Below, piece after piece: positions 25,476-36,000 of a stretch of 64,000 bases of DNA. This DNA comes from Lachnospiraceae bacterium. GTDB taxonomy: Bacteria > Bacillota > Clostridia > Lachnospirales > Lachnospiraceae. The notes under the pieces are model-generated. The model searched no databases. It was given only the letters and a program-made list of their open reading frames with translations, and was not told the DNA's origin. Each line of letters begins with the position of its first letter. Position 1 is the stretch's first letter. The position numbers were made by a program, and so were the translations under genes. The stretch is taken from the NCBI GenBank assembly GCA_017480195.1, contig JAFVBE010000003.1:31387-95386 (forward strand). The letters run 5' to 3'.

Positions 25476-26138
25476 ATGACTGAGAAAGAAAAGAAAGAAT
25501 TAGTTAAAGAAATAGGTAAAGCTGAGAGGAGTGCGGCAGAGTTAGCGAAGCTTAAAGCCATACTTCTTACGGTCATTATAACGGTTGTAGTTATACTTAC
25601 GGCAGTTATAAGCTTTAAGATATCTGCGAAGCTTCATACTAAGAAGGAGCCTGATATAGATACCGCATTCGTAAGTGCGAAGCTTGAGCATATTAGTGAG
25701 CTGGCTACAGAAGAACTTGTATATACGGGTATACTGATGTACTCAGATGGAAGCATACCTTTTATAACCCAGACGGGATTTTCGATGCTTTATACTGCTG
25801 ATGTTAAGGCGGGAGTAGATCTGTCGGAAATGACGATAGAGGTTACCGATACACAGGTTCTTATTACTATTCCTCATTCAAAGATTCTTTCATTGAATGT
25901 AGATACCGATTCGATACATTTCTATGATGAAATGCACGCGCTCTTTAACTGGAGTCAGAAATACGATGTAACAGAAGCTATATCTGCTGCGGAAGCTGAT
26001 GCAAGAGATAAGGTCAAGTCTTATGAGCTTCTTGAAAAAGCAGATGAACAGGCTGAGCTTGCTATATCAGAGATATTAAAGGACTCTATAGGTGATAGAG
26101 AACTGGTTATAACTTACATAGAAGATATGTCGAAGTAA
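25476..26138 (+). CDS. DUF4230 membrane-anchored protein
   Basis: This 220-residue protein has a Lys/Glu-rich N terminus, one membrane helix (about residues 26-48) and an extracytoplasmic DUF4230 domain (pattern ELATEELVYTG...VKAGVDLSEMTIEV...ITIPHSKILSLNVD). It ends in a charged helical tail. The function of the family is unknown. The stop lies one base from the stop of the convergent EAL gene, so the two transcripts must overlap at their 3' ends. The 207 bases upstream, shared with the divergent ABC ATPase gene, hold only AT-rich promoter-like sequence. Confidence 0.85.
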   Translation: MTEKEKKELVKEIGKAERSAAELAKLKAILLTVIITVVVILTAVISFKISAKLHTKKEPDIDTAFVSAKLEHISELATEELVYTGILMYSDGSIPFITQTGFSMLYTADVKAGVDLSEMTIEVTDTQVLITIPHSKILSLNVDTDSIHFYDEMHALFNWSQKYDVTEAISAAEADARDKVKSYELLEKADEQAELAISEILKDSIGDRELVITYIEDMSK

Positions 26139-26139
26139 A

Positions 26140-28065
26140 TCAGGCAGTTTTCTTAAGATGGTATTTGCCGGATTTAACAGCTTCTTTGAAATCCTCTATA
26201 GGAGCAGGCTTTCCGAAGAGGTAGCCCTGAAGATACTTACATCCTATATCTCTTAAGAATATAGCGTGACTGTCATTTTCAACGCCCTCGGTAAGAGTTA
26301 CGATAGAGAGGGCGTTAGCCATATCTATTATACTTTTAAGTATGGTATGTCCTGCTTCGCTATTCTCTATATGCTCTAAGAATTTCATATCTATCTTAAG
26401 TACATCGAATTTGTAATCCTTTAATATATTTAATGACGAGTAGCCTGAACCAAAATCATCCAGCCATATCTCATGAGAAGCAGTTCTTAAGCTGTTCATG
26501 GCGCTCTTAAGCTCTGCAAAATCCTCTATAATTGCACTCTCAGTTATCTCGATATGGATGTACTCGCTTGGAATGTCGTATTTGTTCTCCTGCTCGGTAA
26601 GATAGTTAGTTATATTGGTAAGCTCAAAATCCAGTCTTGAGAAATTAAGCGAGACAGGTATAGGTCTTAAACCGCTGTCTAATACCTCGCGTATGTCACG
26701 ACAGACTATATCAATTACAGCCATGTCGGCCTTGTGGATTTGTCTGAACTCCTCTAAGGTCGGGATAAAATCTCCCGGAGACAGAAATCCGTACTTTGGA
26801 TCTATCCAGCGAAGTAATGCCTCTAATTCACATACTTCCCGTGTATTTGCATCTACAATAGGCTGATAATACACTCTTAAATATCCTTCTTTAACTGCAT
26901 TATCAATGTTGTTGATTATGTACTGCTTAAGGTGATATGTCCTGCGCATCTTATCATCATATATCTTGTAGGTCTCATTATATGCCTGACGGTTCTGTGA
27001 ACAGGCGTATCTTGCGTGGTCGCACGCTATCTTAGAATTGCAGTCTCTGTCAACAGGCTTATATGCGCCAACCTTGATACCTATATATACATCCTCGCCG
27101 TCATTGGATATTTTTTCTATGATATCCGATACCTTAGCTTCGACATCCGGATGCGTGGATAAAACCATGAAATGATCATCAGAAAATCTCGATACAATAT
27201 CATTTGGAAATGTATCATTGAGTAACTCTGCGATATGCTTCAAAAACTCATTTCCCTTTATAAAACCATATTGCTCATTATAAGCCTTGAAATTGACGAC
27301 ATCAAAGAAGAGAAAAATCATATCCGGGATGGAAATGCTTTCATCAGCGATTGTTTTATCCGCTTCCTGATAAAAATAGTTCATATTATATAAACCCGTG
27401 AGCTCGTCCTTCAATGCCAATTCACGAAGGCGTATATTACTTGCTTCCAGACTTTCGTCTATCTCGACATTCATTCGTCTTTGCTCGTAGGTGTTGATAC
27501 TGACACTGAATATGGATATAAATATTATAAAGTAATTAATCTTAAGAGCATAGCTTATGTTACCCACATCTGCCATAATATAATAAAATGCAAGGAAGGA
27601 TATACCGTTTATGAGAAGTGATATCCAAGGTCTCCATGCAAAAAGGCACCCCACAAAAATCATCATTGTAAGAAAGCTTAATACCTGTTCGCCTTTGGAA
27701 AAGTCCATCCTGGATATATACATGCCGAATAACACGCATATAAGTGAGAATGTGCATATAAGAAAATTGCCTACACGCCTTGACAGTTTTTTGCCTCTGA
27801 GATAGGATATGGCATACCACAGCATAATAAGCGCCATGAAAAGCAGGACGCAATAAGAAGAGATATGGCTTACATACCATCGGGTAGTGCGTGATATCTC
27901 ATGTGTAATCATATTCTTGAAGACATTATAGAGCATCCATATCTCTAATACAGATACAATAATACACAAATATATCCCTGATTGGAGATTGGTTCGTATA
28001 TAGTATTCCTTCTGGTATTCGTCATAAGACTGAAAACCCAGCCATTTACGCCATTTTTGTGACAT
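26140..28065 (-). CDS. Membrane GGDEF-EAL protein, predicted c-di-GMP phosphodiesterase
   Basis: The 641-residue protein has about six N-terminal helices (residues 30-195), a degenerate GGDEF domain (signature reads RFSDDHF) and an EAL domain. The EAL site looks intact: ELEALLRW, SLNFSR, IEITES, LDDFGSGYSSL, LKIDMKF and LTEGVEN carry the metal and base residues. It should therefore hydrolyse c-di-GMP, with the GGDEF part regulatory. It is a counterpart to the intact GGDEF cyclase at 54-56 kb. Single gene; it could be controlled by a membrane-sensed signal. Confidence 0.9.
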   Translation of the reverse strand: MSQKWRKWLGFQSYDEYQKEYYIRTNLQSGIYLCIIVSVLEIWMLYNVFKNMITHEISRTTRWYVSHISSYCVLLFMALIMLWYAISYLRGKKLSRRVGNFLICTFSLICVLFGMYISRMDFSKGEQVLSFLTMMIFVGCLFAWRPWISLLINGISFLAFYYIMADVGNISYALKINYFIIFISIFSVSINTYEQRRMNVEIDESLEASNIRLRELALKDELTGLYNMNYFYQEADKTIADESISIPDMIFLFFDVVNFKAYNEQYGFIKGNEFLKHIAELLNDTFPNDIVSRFSDDHFMVLSTHPDVEAKVSDIIEKISNDGEDVYIGIKVGAYKPVDRDCNSKIACDHARYACSQNRQAYNETYKIYDDKMRRTYHLKQYIINNIDNAVKEGYLRVYYQPIVDANTREVCELEALLRWIDPKYGFLSPGDFIPTLEEFRQIHKADMAVIDIVCRDIREVLDSGLRPIPVSLNFSRLDFELTNITNYLTEQENKYDIPSEYIHIEITESAIIEDFAELKSAMNSLRTASHEIWLDDFGSGYSSLNILKDYKFDVLKIDMKFLEHIENSEAGHTILKSIIDMANALSIVTLTEGVENDSHAIFLRDIGCKYLQGYLFGKPAPIEDFKEAVKSGKYHLKKTA

Positions 28066-28235
28066 TTAATCAATCCTTTTCATAATAAAACTCTATATTG
28101 ACATATCTAAAAATATCTTAATGCAAAATATTATAATCAGTATAATTTTATCATAAACATAATTTAAAATAAACAGCTTAATATTTATTTGTTTAATATT
28201 TTCACAGTATTTTCACAGGTTTTTTATACAATTAG

Positions 28236-28292
28236 TTGACAAAATCAGTTTACTCATTTAAAATACGAATTTGAAAATGATTTTTAAATTCG
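28236..28292 (+). promoter_or_regulatory. Promoter and 27-bp palindromic operator of the metal transporter operon
   Basis: TTGACA 28236-28241, 17 bases, TAAAAT 28259-28264. From 28266 to 28292 lies a near-perfect 27-bp palindrome with arms CGAATTTGAAAA and TTTTTAAATTCG, mismatched only at one symmetric pair and the centre. It covers the transcription start and ends at the GGAGG of the first gene. The position and A/T-rich symmetry suit a Fur-family (Zur-like) repressor site; this is inferred. Confidence 0.65.
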
Positions 28293-28302
28293 GAGGCGTG
28301 AC

Positions 28303-29010
28303 ATGGGAAGGCTCGTATGTGAACACCTTACATTAGGCTACGAGAATAACATTTTAATAGATGATTTAAGCTTTCGGGTGGATGAAGGCAACTATCTGTG
28401 TATTGTCGGCGAGAATGGTACGGGTAAATCAACACTAATGCGTACGATACTCGGCTTGCAGAAGGCTATGTCCGGAGAGATACGCTATGAGGATGGTCTT
28501 AAGTCTACCGAGATAGGCTATCTTCCGCAGCAGACTATGGTGCAGAAGGATTTTCCTGCTTCGGTTAGGGAGGTCGTATATTCGGGCTGTCAGACTAAGG
28601 CGGGCATAAGACCATTTTATAATAAAGAGGAGAAGAGTCTTGCGGCTAAGAATATGGAGAGGCTCGGCATTACAGAGCTTGCCGGAAGGTGCTATAGAGA
28701 GCTCTCCGGAGGTCAGCAGCAGAGAGTGCTTCTTGCAAGAGCCTTGTGCGCGACAGAGAAGATGCTTTTATTGGATGAGCCGGTATCGGGACTTGACCCT
28801 AAGGTTACCGCTGAGATGTACAAATTGATAAAGGGTTTGAATGATGATGGTATATCAGTTATAATGATTTCACATGATATATATTCGGCTGTGAAGTATG
28901 CCAGTCACATACTTCATATAGGTAGTGATATATTCTACGGTACGGTAGATGAATATAAAAAAACCAAGATTGGCAAGCTATATCTTGATGAGGGAGGCGA
29001 GGACAGATGA
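28303..29010 (+). CDS. Metal ABC transporter ATPase (ZnuC-like)
   Basis: This 235-residue ATPase has Walker A GENGTGKS, signature LSGGQQQR, Walker B MLLLDEPVSGLD and SHD at the switch. Its sequence style (GYLPQQTMVQKDFPASVREVV) is that of zinc/manganese transporter ATPases. The stop overlaps the next gene's start by four bases (ATGA). With the permease it would import a divalent metal, probably zinc. Confidence 0.9.
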   Translation: MGRLVCEHLTLGYENNILIDDLSFRVDEGNYLCIVGENGTGKSTLMRTILGLQKAMSGEIRYEDGLKSTEIGYLPQQTMVQKDFPASVREVVYSGCQTKAGIRPFYNKEEKSLAAKNMERLGITELAGRCYRELSGGQQQRVLLARALCATEKMLLLDEPVSGLDPKVTAEMYKLIKGLNDDGISVIMISHDIYSAVKYASHILHIGSDIFYGTVDEYKKTKIGKLYLDEGGEDR

Positions 29011-29846
29011 TAGAGACATTGATGCGGTATCTACAGCTTCCGTTCGTAAGATATGCTCTGATAGTTGGCGTGCTTATTGCGCTTTGCTCATCACTGCTTG
29101 GAGTAACCCTTGTATTAAAGAGGTTTTCGTTTATAGGAGACGGACTTTCTCATGTGGCATTCGGTGCTATGGCGATAGCATCTATCATAAACTTAACTAA
29201 TGATATGCTGCTGGTTATGCCGATAACTATAATATCAGCGATATTACTTCTATGGACGGGACAGAATGCGAAGATTAAGGGGGATGCGGCTATAGCGATG
29301 ATTTCGGTCGGAGCGTTGGCAATAGGCTATCTCCTTATGAATAAATTCTCGACCTCGACAAACCTGTCGGGGGATGTGTGCAGTACATTGTTCGGTTCAA
29401 CCTCTATACTTACGCTGACGAAGACAGAGGTATGGCTGTGCATAATTATCTCCATTATTGTGGTTGCTGCATTTGTATTCTTCTACAATAAGATATTCGC
29501 AGTTACCTTTGATGAGAGCTTTGCAAGAGCGATTGGAACCAAGGCGAACACATATAATTTTATAATAGCAGTCATAATAGCAGTTATAATAGTACTTGCC
29601 ATGAATCTGGTCGGTTCTCTGCTCGTGTCGGCACTTATTATATTTCCTGCGCTCTCGGCTATGAGGGTATTCAAGAGCTTTAAGGCAGTTACCTTATGCT
29701 CCGTGGTATTCTCAGTGGTATGTGCACTTACCGGAATGTTGATTTCAATATTGGATGGCACGCCGGTGGGTTCGACCATCGTGGCGGTAGATATAGTAGT
29801 ATTTTTTGTATTTTGTATTATAGGAAAGGTAGGCGTAAAAGCATGA
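29007..29846 (+). CDS. Metal ABC transporter permease (ZnuB-like)
   Basis: This 279-residue permease with about eight helices carries the family segment RFSFIGDGLSHVAFGAMA, where the conserved D-x-x-S-H-x-x-F/L-x-G is visible. It is translationally coupled to the ATPase before it and to the lipoprotein after it (both ATGA overlaps). Confidence 0.92.
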   Translation: MIETLMRYLQLPFVRYALIVGVLIALCSSLLGVTLVLKRFSFIGDGLSHVAFGAMAIASIINLTNDMLLVMPITIISAILLLWTGQNAKIKGDAAIAMISVGALAIGYLLMNKFSTSTNLSGDVCSTLFGSTSILTLTKTEVWLCIIISIIVVAAFVFFYNKIFAVTFDESFARAIGTKANTYNFIIAVIIAVIIVLAMNLVGSLLVSALIIFPALSAMRVFKSFKAVTLCSVVFSVVCALTGMLISILDGTPVGSTIVAVDIVVFFVFCIIGKVGVKA

Positions 29847-30499
29847 AGTTAAGAAAATTAATTGCAGCCTGTTCAATAATGTCATTGTGTGCGGTTGTGG
29901 CAGGTTGCGGAAATAATGCTAATGAAGCCGGTAATAGAAGTGCTAATCAGGGCAATAATGTGTCAGATGTCCTTGAGGCAGGTCTTAATGATGAGACTAC
30001 CGAGGCAACCACTGAGGCAGCGGCAGTTGTCGCACCTGTTGCAGATAATAAGGCGACGACAGAGCCGACAACCACTGAGGCAGTTACAGAAGAATTGGTT
30101 GAAGAAACGGATGATACAGATACAGCCACAGAGCTTGAGACGGTAGTTGAAGCTCCGGAATATGATGTTGACCTTACACAGCTTTCAAGCACGATGGTTT
30201 ATTCTGAGGTTTATAATATGACGACGGCACCGGATGACTATCTGGGTAAGAAGGTTAAAATGTCAGGACCTTTTTCGGTTTATACTGATGAATCTACGGG
30301 AAAGAATTATTTTGCATGTATAATACAGGATGCAGCGGCTTGCTGTGCACAGGGCATAGAATTTGAGCTTGAGGGTAATTATATATATCCTGACAACTAT
30401 CCGGCAGTCGGAACAGAAGTTACAGTATCAGGAACCTTTGATGTATATGAGGAGGACGGATATACTTATTGTACCTTGCGTAATGCAATGTTTGAGTAG
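29843..30499 (+). CDS. Lipoprotein of the metal transporter operon
   Basis: This 218-residue lipoprotein has the signal MKLRKLIAACSIMSLCAVVAG followed by the lipobox Cys (VAGC). A Thr/Glu-rich linker (about 55-110) precedes a C-terminal domain of about 100 residues containing YNMTTAPDDYLGKKVKMSG and QDAAACCAQGIEFE. The domain looks like an OB-type fold and its CC pair could bind metal. It is not a ZnuA-type substrate-binding protein. Because it is coupled to the permease, it may act in metal capture or transfer outside the membrane. The ATG at 29843 follows the permease stop directly. Confidence 0.75.
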   Translation: MKLRKLIAACSIMSLCAVVAGCGNNANEAGNRSANQGNNVSDVLEAGLNDETTEATTEAAAVVAPVADNKATTEPTTTEAVTEELVEETDDTDTATELETVVEAPEYDVDLTQLSSTMVYSEVYNMTTAPDDYLGKKVKMSGPFSVYTDESTGKNYFACIIQDAAACCAQGIEFELEGNYIYPDNYPAVGTEVTVSGTFDVYEEDGYTYCTLRNAMFE

Positions 30500-30533
30500 G
30501 ATTTAACGGCAAAACTATGGGGAGAAGTCTTAT

Positions 30534-31520
30534 ATGATGATAAGAGTTAATTATAAGCGCATAAGGCATATAGCATTAATATGTCTCACTGCGCTTATTT
30601 TTATTATGTTAAGTCCACAGTCTGTTAAGGCAAAGGATGTGAAAATTAATTCGGCTGAGGACTTTTACAGGGCAATATCCCAACAGATTATAGAGCATAG
30701 AAGTGATGTAACATATGAGGCAAAATATGAAGTTTTAAAAAAGATGATAGATGATAAAAATAATAATTATTATACATATTATGATGAAGCTTCACCGCTT
30801 ACCAGTGGGTGTTATCTGGCTTATTATGTAGATGATGTTCAGGTGTACTATAATAATGACAGATTGCGGATTGTAATACAATTTTTATATACAAAGGCTG
30901 AGATGGAAGAACATTTTGCAAAGATGAATGAGCTTGCCGCATCATTAAAATGTGACAATGACTATGATACAATCCAGGCAGTGCACGATTATCTTGTCAG
31001 GCATTTTAAATATGATGACAGAACTTTTTTTGAAAATCATACAGATATAGACGGATTTCGCGACGGTGAGATGGTGTGCAGCGGCTACAGTCTGGCAGCG
31101 TATTATCTGCTTAATTCTGCAGGGATACCGACAAGAGTTATAACAGGATATGGCGGTTCGGGTGCAGCAACAACTTCAAACCATATGTGGAATATGGTAG
31201 AGCTGGATGGAAGCTGGTATAATATGTATATTACATGGGATGATACAGAACAAAAAAATATATCCTACAAATATTTTCTTAAGAATGATGAGGATTTTTT
31301 GAATCACACACGAATGAATGTATATGCTACCCAATACTTTGATGTACTGGTTTCAAAAGAGTCATACAAGCTGCCTTTTAATATTCGTTTGGGAATGAAT
31401 GCGACGAGATGGGCTATACTTATTGCGTTTATCGCTATAGAAGTTGTAATATTTGTAAATAAGCAGAAAAAAGATGCGAGAATGAGGAAGATATATGAAC
31501 AGGAACAGAATAATTATTAA
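30534..31520 (+). CDS. Membrane-anchored transglutaminase-like protein
   Basis: The 328-residue protein has an N-terminal signal helix (about 11-32), a transglutaminase-like domain and a C-terminal helix (about 285-305). The catalytic set is visible: Cys in MVCSGYSLA, His in TSNHMWNMVE and Asp in YITWDDTEQ. The active domain is outside the cell. These proteins may cross-link or hydrolyse peptides in the wall. The reading frame overlaps the start of the lysozyme gene by 26 bases. Confidence 0.85.
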   Translation: MMIRVNYKRIRHIALICLTALIFIMLSPQSVKAKDVKINSAEDFYRAISQQIIEHRSDVTYEAKYEVLKKMIDDKNNNYYTYYDEASPLTSGCYLAYYVDDVQVYYNNDRLRIVIQFLYTKAEMEEHFAKMNELAASLKCDNDYDTIQAVHDYLVRHFKYDDRTFFENHTDIDGFRDGEMVCSGYSLAAYYLLNSAGIPTRVITGYGGSGAATTSNHMWNMVELDGSWYNMYITWDDTEQKNISYKYFLKNDEDFLNHTRMNVYATQYFDVLVSKESYKLPFNIRLGMNATRWAILIAFIAIEVVIFVNKQKKDARMRKIYEQEQNNY

Positions 31521-32643
31521 AATATTAATGGTATGCATTATTATACTTGGAATCGCGGCTGTTATCTTAGGTGCCATACTGGCAGGCAGGTATCTGTATA
31601 ATGCAGGCGCTGACAGGAAACATGAGGAAACCACTACTGAGGAGACAACTGAAATCACAACAGAAGCTACTGAAACAACTACCGAAGAAACTACGGAGGA
31701 AATAACTACAGAAGAAGTCGCGGAAGCTACGCCGGATGATGCGGAATCGGAGGAGGATATAACTGCTCCCATACTGCTCGTGCTTAACAGCGAACCACAG
31801 ATAAAGCAGTGGGAGAACTTCGATGTCCATAAATATATCGGTTATGCTGATGACTGGGATCCGACACCAACATTTGAAGTGGATGGAAATGTAGATACAT
31901 CTACGCTTGGTTCATATCCTCTTAGGATAACAATAACTGATGCTTCCGGTAATGTAACGGAGACTAATATGACGGTTGATGTCGTAACCGAGGTTACACA
32001 GGCACAGCCAAGACCGGCTATAGAATTCTCGGATTTTATAAATACTTATAAGACCTCATCTACGGAGGTCGGCATAGATGTGTCAAGGTGGCAGGGCAGT
32101 ATAGATTTTAATCTGGTTAAGGAAGCAGGCTGTGAGTTCGTCATCATAAGAGTCGGTGGCTATGATGACGGAGAGGTATATGTAGACAGCAACTATTACA
32201 GCAATATAAGAAATGCCAAGGCGGCAGGACTTAAGGTCGGTATATACTATCACGCTGAGGAAAGCAGTATAGAGGAGGTTAAGGATAATGTTGCATGGCT
32301 TATGGGTGTGCTTGACGGCGAGGAGCTGGATTTTCCTATAGCTTATGACTGGGAGGATTTTGCGAATTTTGAAAGCTACGAGATTAGTCTGCATGACATC
32401 AATGATATTTATGAGACCTTCTATGATGAGATAACCTCATACGGCTATGACGCTATGCTTTACAGCAGTAAAAATTTTCTGCAGATATTGTGGACTAACG
32501 AGAATAATACACCTGTATGGCTTGCACACTATATTGATAGAACGGACTATACCGGTGATTATATAATGTGGCAGAAGGGCAATACAGGAAGGATAGCCGG
32601 TATAAGTGGGGATGTGGACTTCAATGTGCTGTATATAGAATAG
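31495..32643 (+). CDS. GH25 lysozyme with membrane anchor and Ig-like domain
   Basis: This 382-residue protein has an N-terminal helix (about 7-30), a Thr/Glu repeat linker (about 42-88), an Ig-like/DUF5011 domain (about 88-165) and a GH25 muramidase domain (about 183-382). Catalytic signs are VGIDVSRWQG and the acidic run PIAYDWEDF. It should cut the glycan backbone of peptidoglycan from an anchored position outside the membrane. The ATG has GAGGAAG upstream, inside the preceding gene. Confidence 0.92.
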   Translation: MNRNRIIIKILMVCIIILGIAAVILGAILAGRYLYNAGADRKHEETTTEETTEITTEATETTTEETTEEITTEEVAEATPDDAESEEDITAPILLVLNSEPQIKQWENFDVHKYIGYADDWDPTPTFEVDGNVDTSTLGSYPLRITITDASGNVTETNMTVDVVTEVTQAQPRPAIEFSDFINTYKTSSTEVGIDVSRWQGSIDFNLVKEAGCEFVIIRVGGYDDGEVYVDSNYYSNIRNAKAAGLKVGIYYHAEESSIEEVKDNVAWLMGVLDGEELDFPIAYDWEDFANFESYEISLHDINDIYETFYDEITSYGYDAMLYSSKNFLQILWTNENNTPVWLAHYIDRTDYTGDYIMWQKGNTGRIAGISGDVDFNVLYIE

Positions 32644-32649
32644 CAGAGG

Positions 32650-32835
32650 CGGTCAGAGGGTATGGTATACCTTGAGTGTCTCGATATGCTTTTTTGAATA
32701 AAGTAATATGAAAAGGCAGTTTGCCAACACGCAAATTGTGCGAATCGTTGGCACAACTGCCTTTTCATATTTATATAAGGCTTGTTATTCGGGACACTCA
32801 AGGCATACCCCCTCTGACCGACACGCTGCGCGTGT
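32650..32835 (+). repeat. Long palindromic element, copy 1
   Basis: The terminal arms (CGGTCAGAGGG... from 32650, ...CCCTCTGACCG to 32820) are inverted for about 31-34 bases. A second, inner pair of arms (AATATGAAAAGGCAGTT and its complement) spans about 25 bases around a small CGCA/TGCG loop. A separate ACACGC-TGC-GCGTGT hairpin abuts the right end. There is no open frame of interest. It lies between the lysozyme stop and the adhesin promoter, like a MITE or structured repeat; the second copy is at 60433. The remaining bases up to 33062 hold the adhesin promoter. Confidence 0.85.
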
Positions 32836-32995
32836 GTATATCCTCCACATCCAATATAGAAAAGAAATGTGATATTAAAGCTATAAGTATGTATTTTGTT
32901 ACAAATCAATATATTTTTGTTGTATATTTATTGATTAAATGTATAAAAAATGTTATTATCAAGAATATAATTTCTACTTAGGTTCGACTGATAAT

Positions 32996-33024
32996 TTGTT
33001 CAATTAAATACCGTAATATATAAT
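32996..33024 (+). promoter_or_regulatory. Sigma-A promoter of the adhesin gene
   Basis: TTGTTC 32996-33001, 17 bases, TATAAT 33019-33024, about 40 bases before the ATG. Confidence 0.55.
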
Positions 33025-33062
33025 ATAATTTAAAAAATTGGATATAAAGGAAGGTATGGATT

Positions 33063-36000
33063 ATGAAGATTAGGCGTGTAAAAAGGATTTTGGCGTTTTT
33101 GATGACTGTGCTGCTGGTGTTTACAGGGGTTATGACATATATGCCGGAGACTGCATTGAGTAAGGAGTATTCAGCAAAAGGAGGAACAGGTAATATCATA
33201 GTATCTGTCAATATAGGCGGAGAGGTAATTAATGATAATAATGTTGACGCTAATGGTAATATAGTAACTAATAAAACTGTAAAAAATGATGATGATATCA
33301 GTATTGAGGTGGTTTGGACATTGCCGGATGGCGAGCTTACATTTCCGATGAATGAAACTGTTAATTTGGGAAATAATGTAAATGTTAATATTCAGGATAA
33401 AAGTAACTTGAAGCTTAAGATTGGTGAAGAAGAAATTGGTTATGCAGAGATATCTGATGGAGTTTTAACCTTTCGTCTTTTGAATGATGTAACTGATGTG
33501 GCAAACAAGCATAATCGTAAGGCTACGGTTACAGCTTCCGGTACAGTAAATGTAGATAAGAATAATCATTCTGACCAGGAACATGTTGCTCTTCAACTTG
33601 GAGACTGTGGTAATTTTGATGTTACATGGGATGATGGCTCTTCTGAAGAAGAACTTGATATTAAGAAGACAGCAGGAGACTGTACCTACGACTCTAATGA
33701 AAATGTATGGATTCAGGAATATGAAGTGACTTTATCTATGGCTGCTTGGAGAAATAATCCGGTGACATTAGGTTTAATATCTGATTCTTGTGGTGAATTG
33801 CTTTCCGGCACTGTATCTGAATTTTCTGTTACTTCGAACACAAGTGTAGATTTTTCTTCGGTTTCTTCAATAAATGATTTGAGTAACAAGTTGAATGGAA
33901 AAGAAATTAAACACGGAGAGTATGTTACATTTAAATACAAAATGAAGCTTTCAAAAGATGAAATTAAAAATGCATTGAAAAATAAAGATAAGGTTGAGAA
34001 TACTATAACGGCAAATTATACCTCTAACAAAAATAATTCTAAGACAGCCACATCTTCTGCTGATTTTGATATTGTAAAACCAACTGTTAAAAAGGAACTT
34101 CAGGCAGGAGCAACCGATACTGAACAAAATTGGAAGATAACCATAGATATGGGAAGCTATGCTGATATTACATCCTTTGATAATTTTGTCAGTTCAATCA
34201 GTGACAGCGGAGATGGACTTACATCAAACTCACAAATTACTAAGAATGATTTTAGACAGGTTGAAGGCTCTCCGGGAAAATACGAAGCTACATATACAAC
34301 AAGTCTTACACAGGAATACCTGGAACGCCCAAGTACAAATGTTAAAAATACTGTTAATGTAGTAACTACATATGATACATTAACAGCTTATGATACTTAT
34401 ACATCGAATGGTGTAGAGGGAGCTGCAATTGTTAAAAATGCAATAGCTAATTCATATAATGAGTCAGACAAGACTATTTCATGGCAGGTTGTAATAACTA
34501 ATATATCACCTTATTCAACAAATGTTGTATTGTCTGAATCAACAGATGTTGATAGCCCTACATTTGTGGAGAATCTATCACATAGCTGGGATAAAACCCT
34601 TAAGGTAAACGGACATACTGTTCTTGAAAATGGAGTAATAGCTGAAGGCAATACAATATCTGTAGACGAGAATTCAATTAATATATTAAAGACAGATCGT
34701 GGATGGGGATCGATTGATTATTCTACGATTAATGAAATATATTTCACCGATGAGTTCATAAGCTCACTGAATGATAAAATAATTACGCTTGACTATGTGA
34801 CAAAGATATCAGGAAGCGACTACGAAGGTTCTACCTTTAAAAATACGGCAAGTCTTGATTATGATGGTTTACCAAGTCCTCTGAGCTATACAGCCGAATA
34901 TAAGATACCTGTAATTAACCGTGATAATGAACCTCTTGCCAAGAGTGGAGTTGCTAAAGATAATGATGTTTATATTGATTATAATCTTGATGTTGATATA
35001 AGTAAGATGTCCTATCTTAATTCATCTGATAATGAGAGCATTATTATAAGGGATAACCTGCCTGATGGACTTGTGCTTGACACATCTTCGGTGAAGGTTT
35101 CGAATATCTTGCTTACTGAATTAGGAGATACAACAGATATTTCCGGATTAGGAGAATGGAATGTACCATATTATTATGCTGCCGGAGTTACGAGTTTATC
35201 AGGAAGACATTGTATGACTTCTACGGAATGGTTTGCTCTAAGTGATGATATTAAAAATAATTCCCATCCTATAACAGATTATTTGGCGACGGGAAGACTT
35301 AACAGCTATGATACTGATACAAATGAGATAGTTTTTGGAATTCCTGTGAATTCCAATATAGATGTACTAAAGCTTTGCAATGAAGAATTATGGTCCAATG
35401 GTACTCAGGGAGATTTTATAATTAGAATAAGCTATAAGGCTAAGATAGCTGATGTGGGTGCATTTATAAAGGCGGGTGAGGATAAAACCTTTACCAATAC
35501 AGCTATTATAGAATATAAATCCGAGCCAAAAGGAACTACTCAGAGTGTTACCAATACCATAAAAGTGCCTCAAATAGTTAAAAAGAATAGTTCGTTTTAT
35601 CAGGAGGTTACGCTTCACGGACATGTGTATAATGCGGTTGAATATAAAGTAGAGGTTAATAAACTTGCAGCTAAGCTTACTGATAATGGTAAGCTTGTTG
35701 CCACAGATAAGCTTGGCTCTGCTCTATCATATGACCTTGATTCTATCAAAGTATATGAGATAACTGAGTCCGGAGAAAGACTGTTAAGCTGTGGGGTTGG
35801 AAGAGATAATTACAGCTATGAATTAGATGCTGATAATAATATTCTTACATTTACGCTGCCGGATGAAAAGTCTCTCAGGATAGAGTATTATGCTATAGTA
35901 AATCTATATAATGGATATAATGATGCCCCGGGTTCAATAGTAGTATATCCGAGTCTTGACCGTAATAATTCAACCAATAGCTTTGCGCTTGAGGGAGTCT

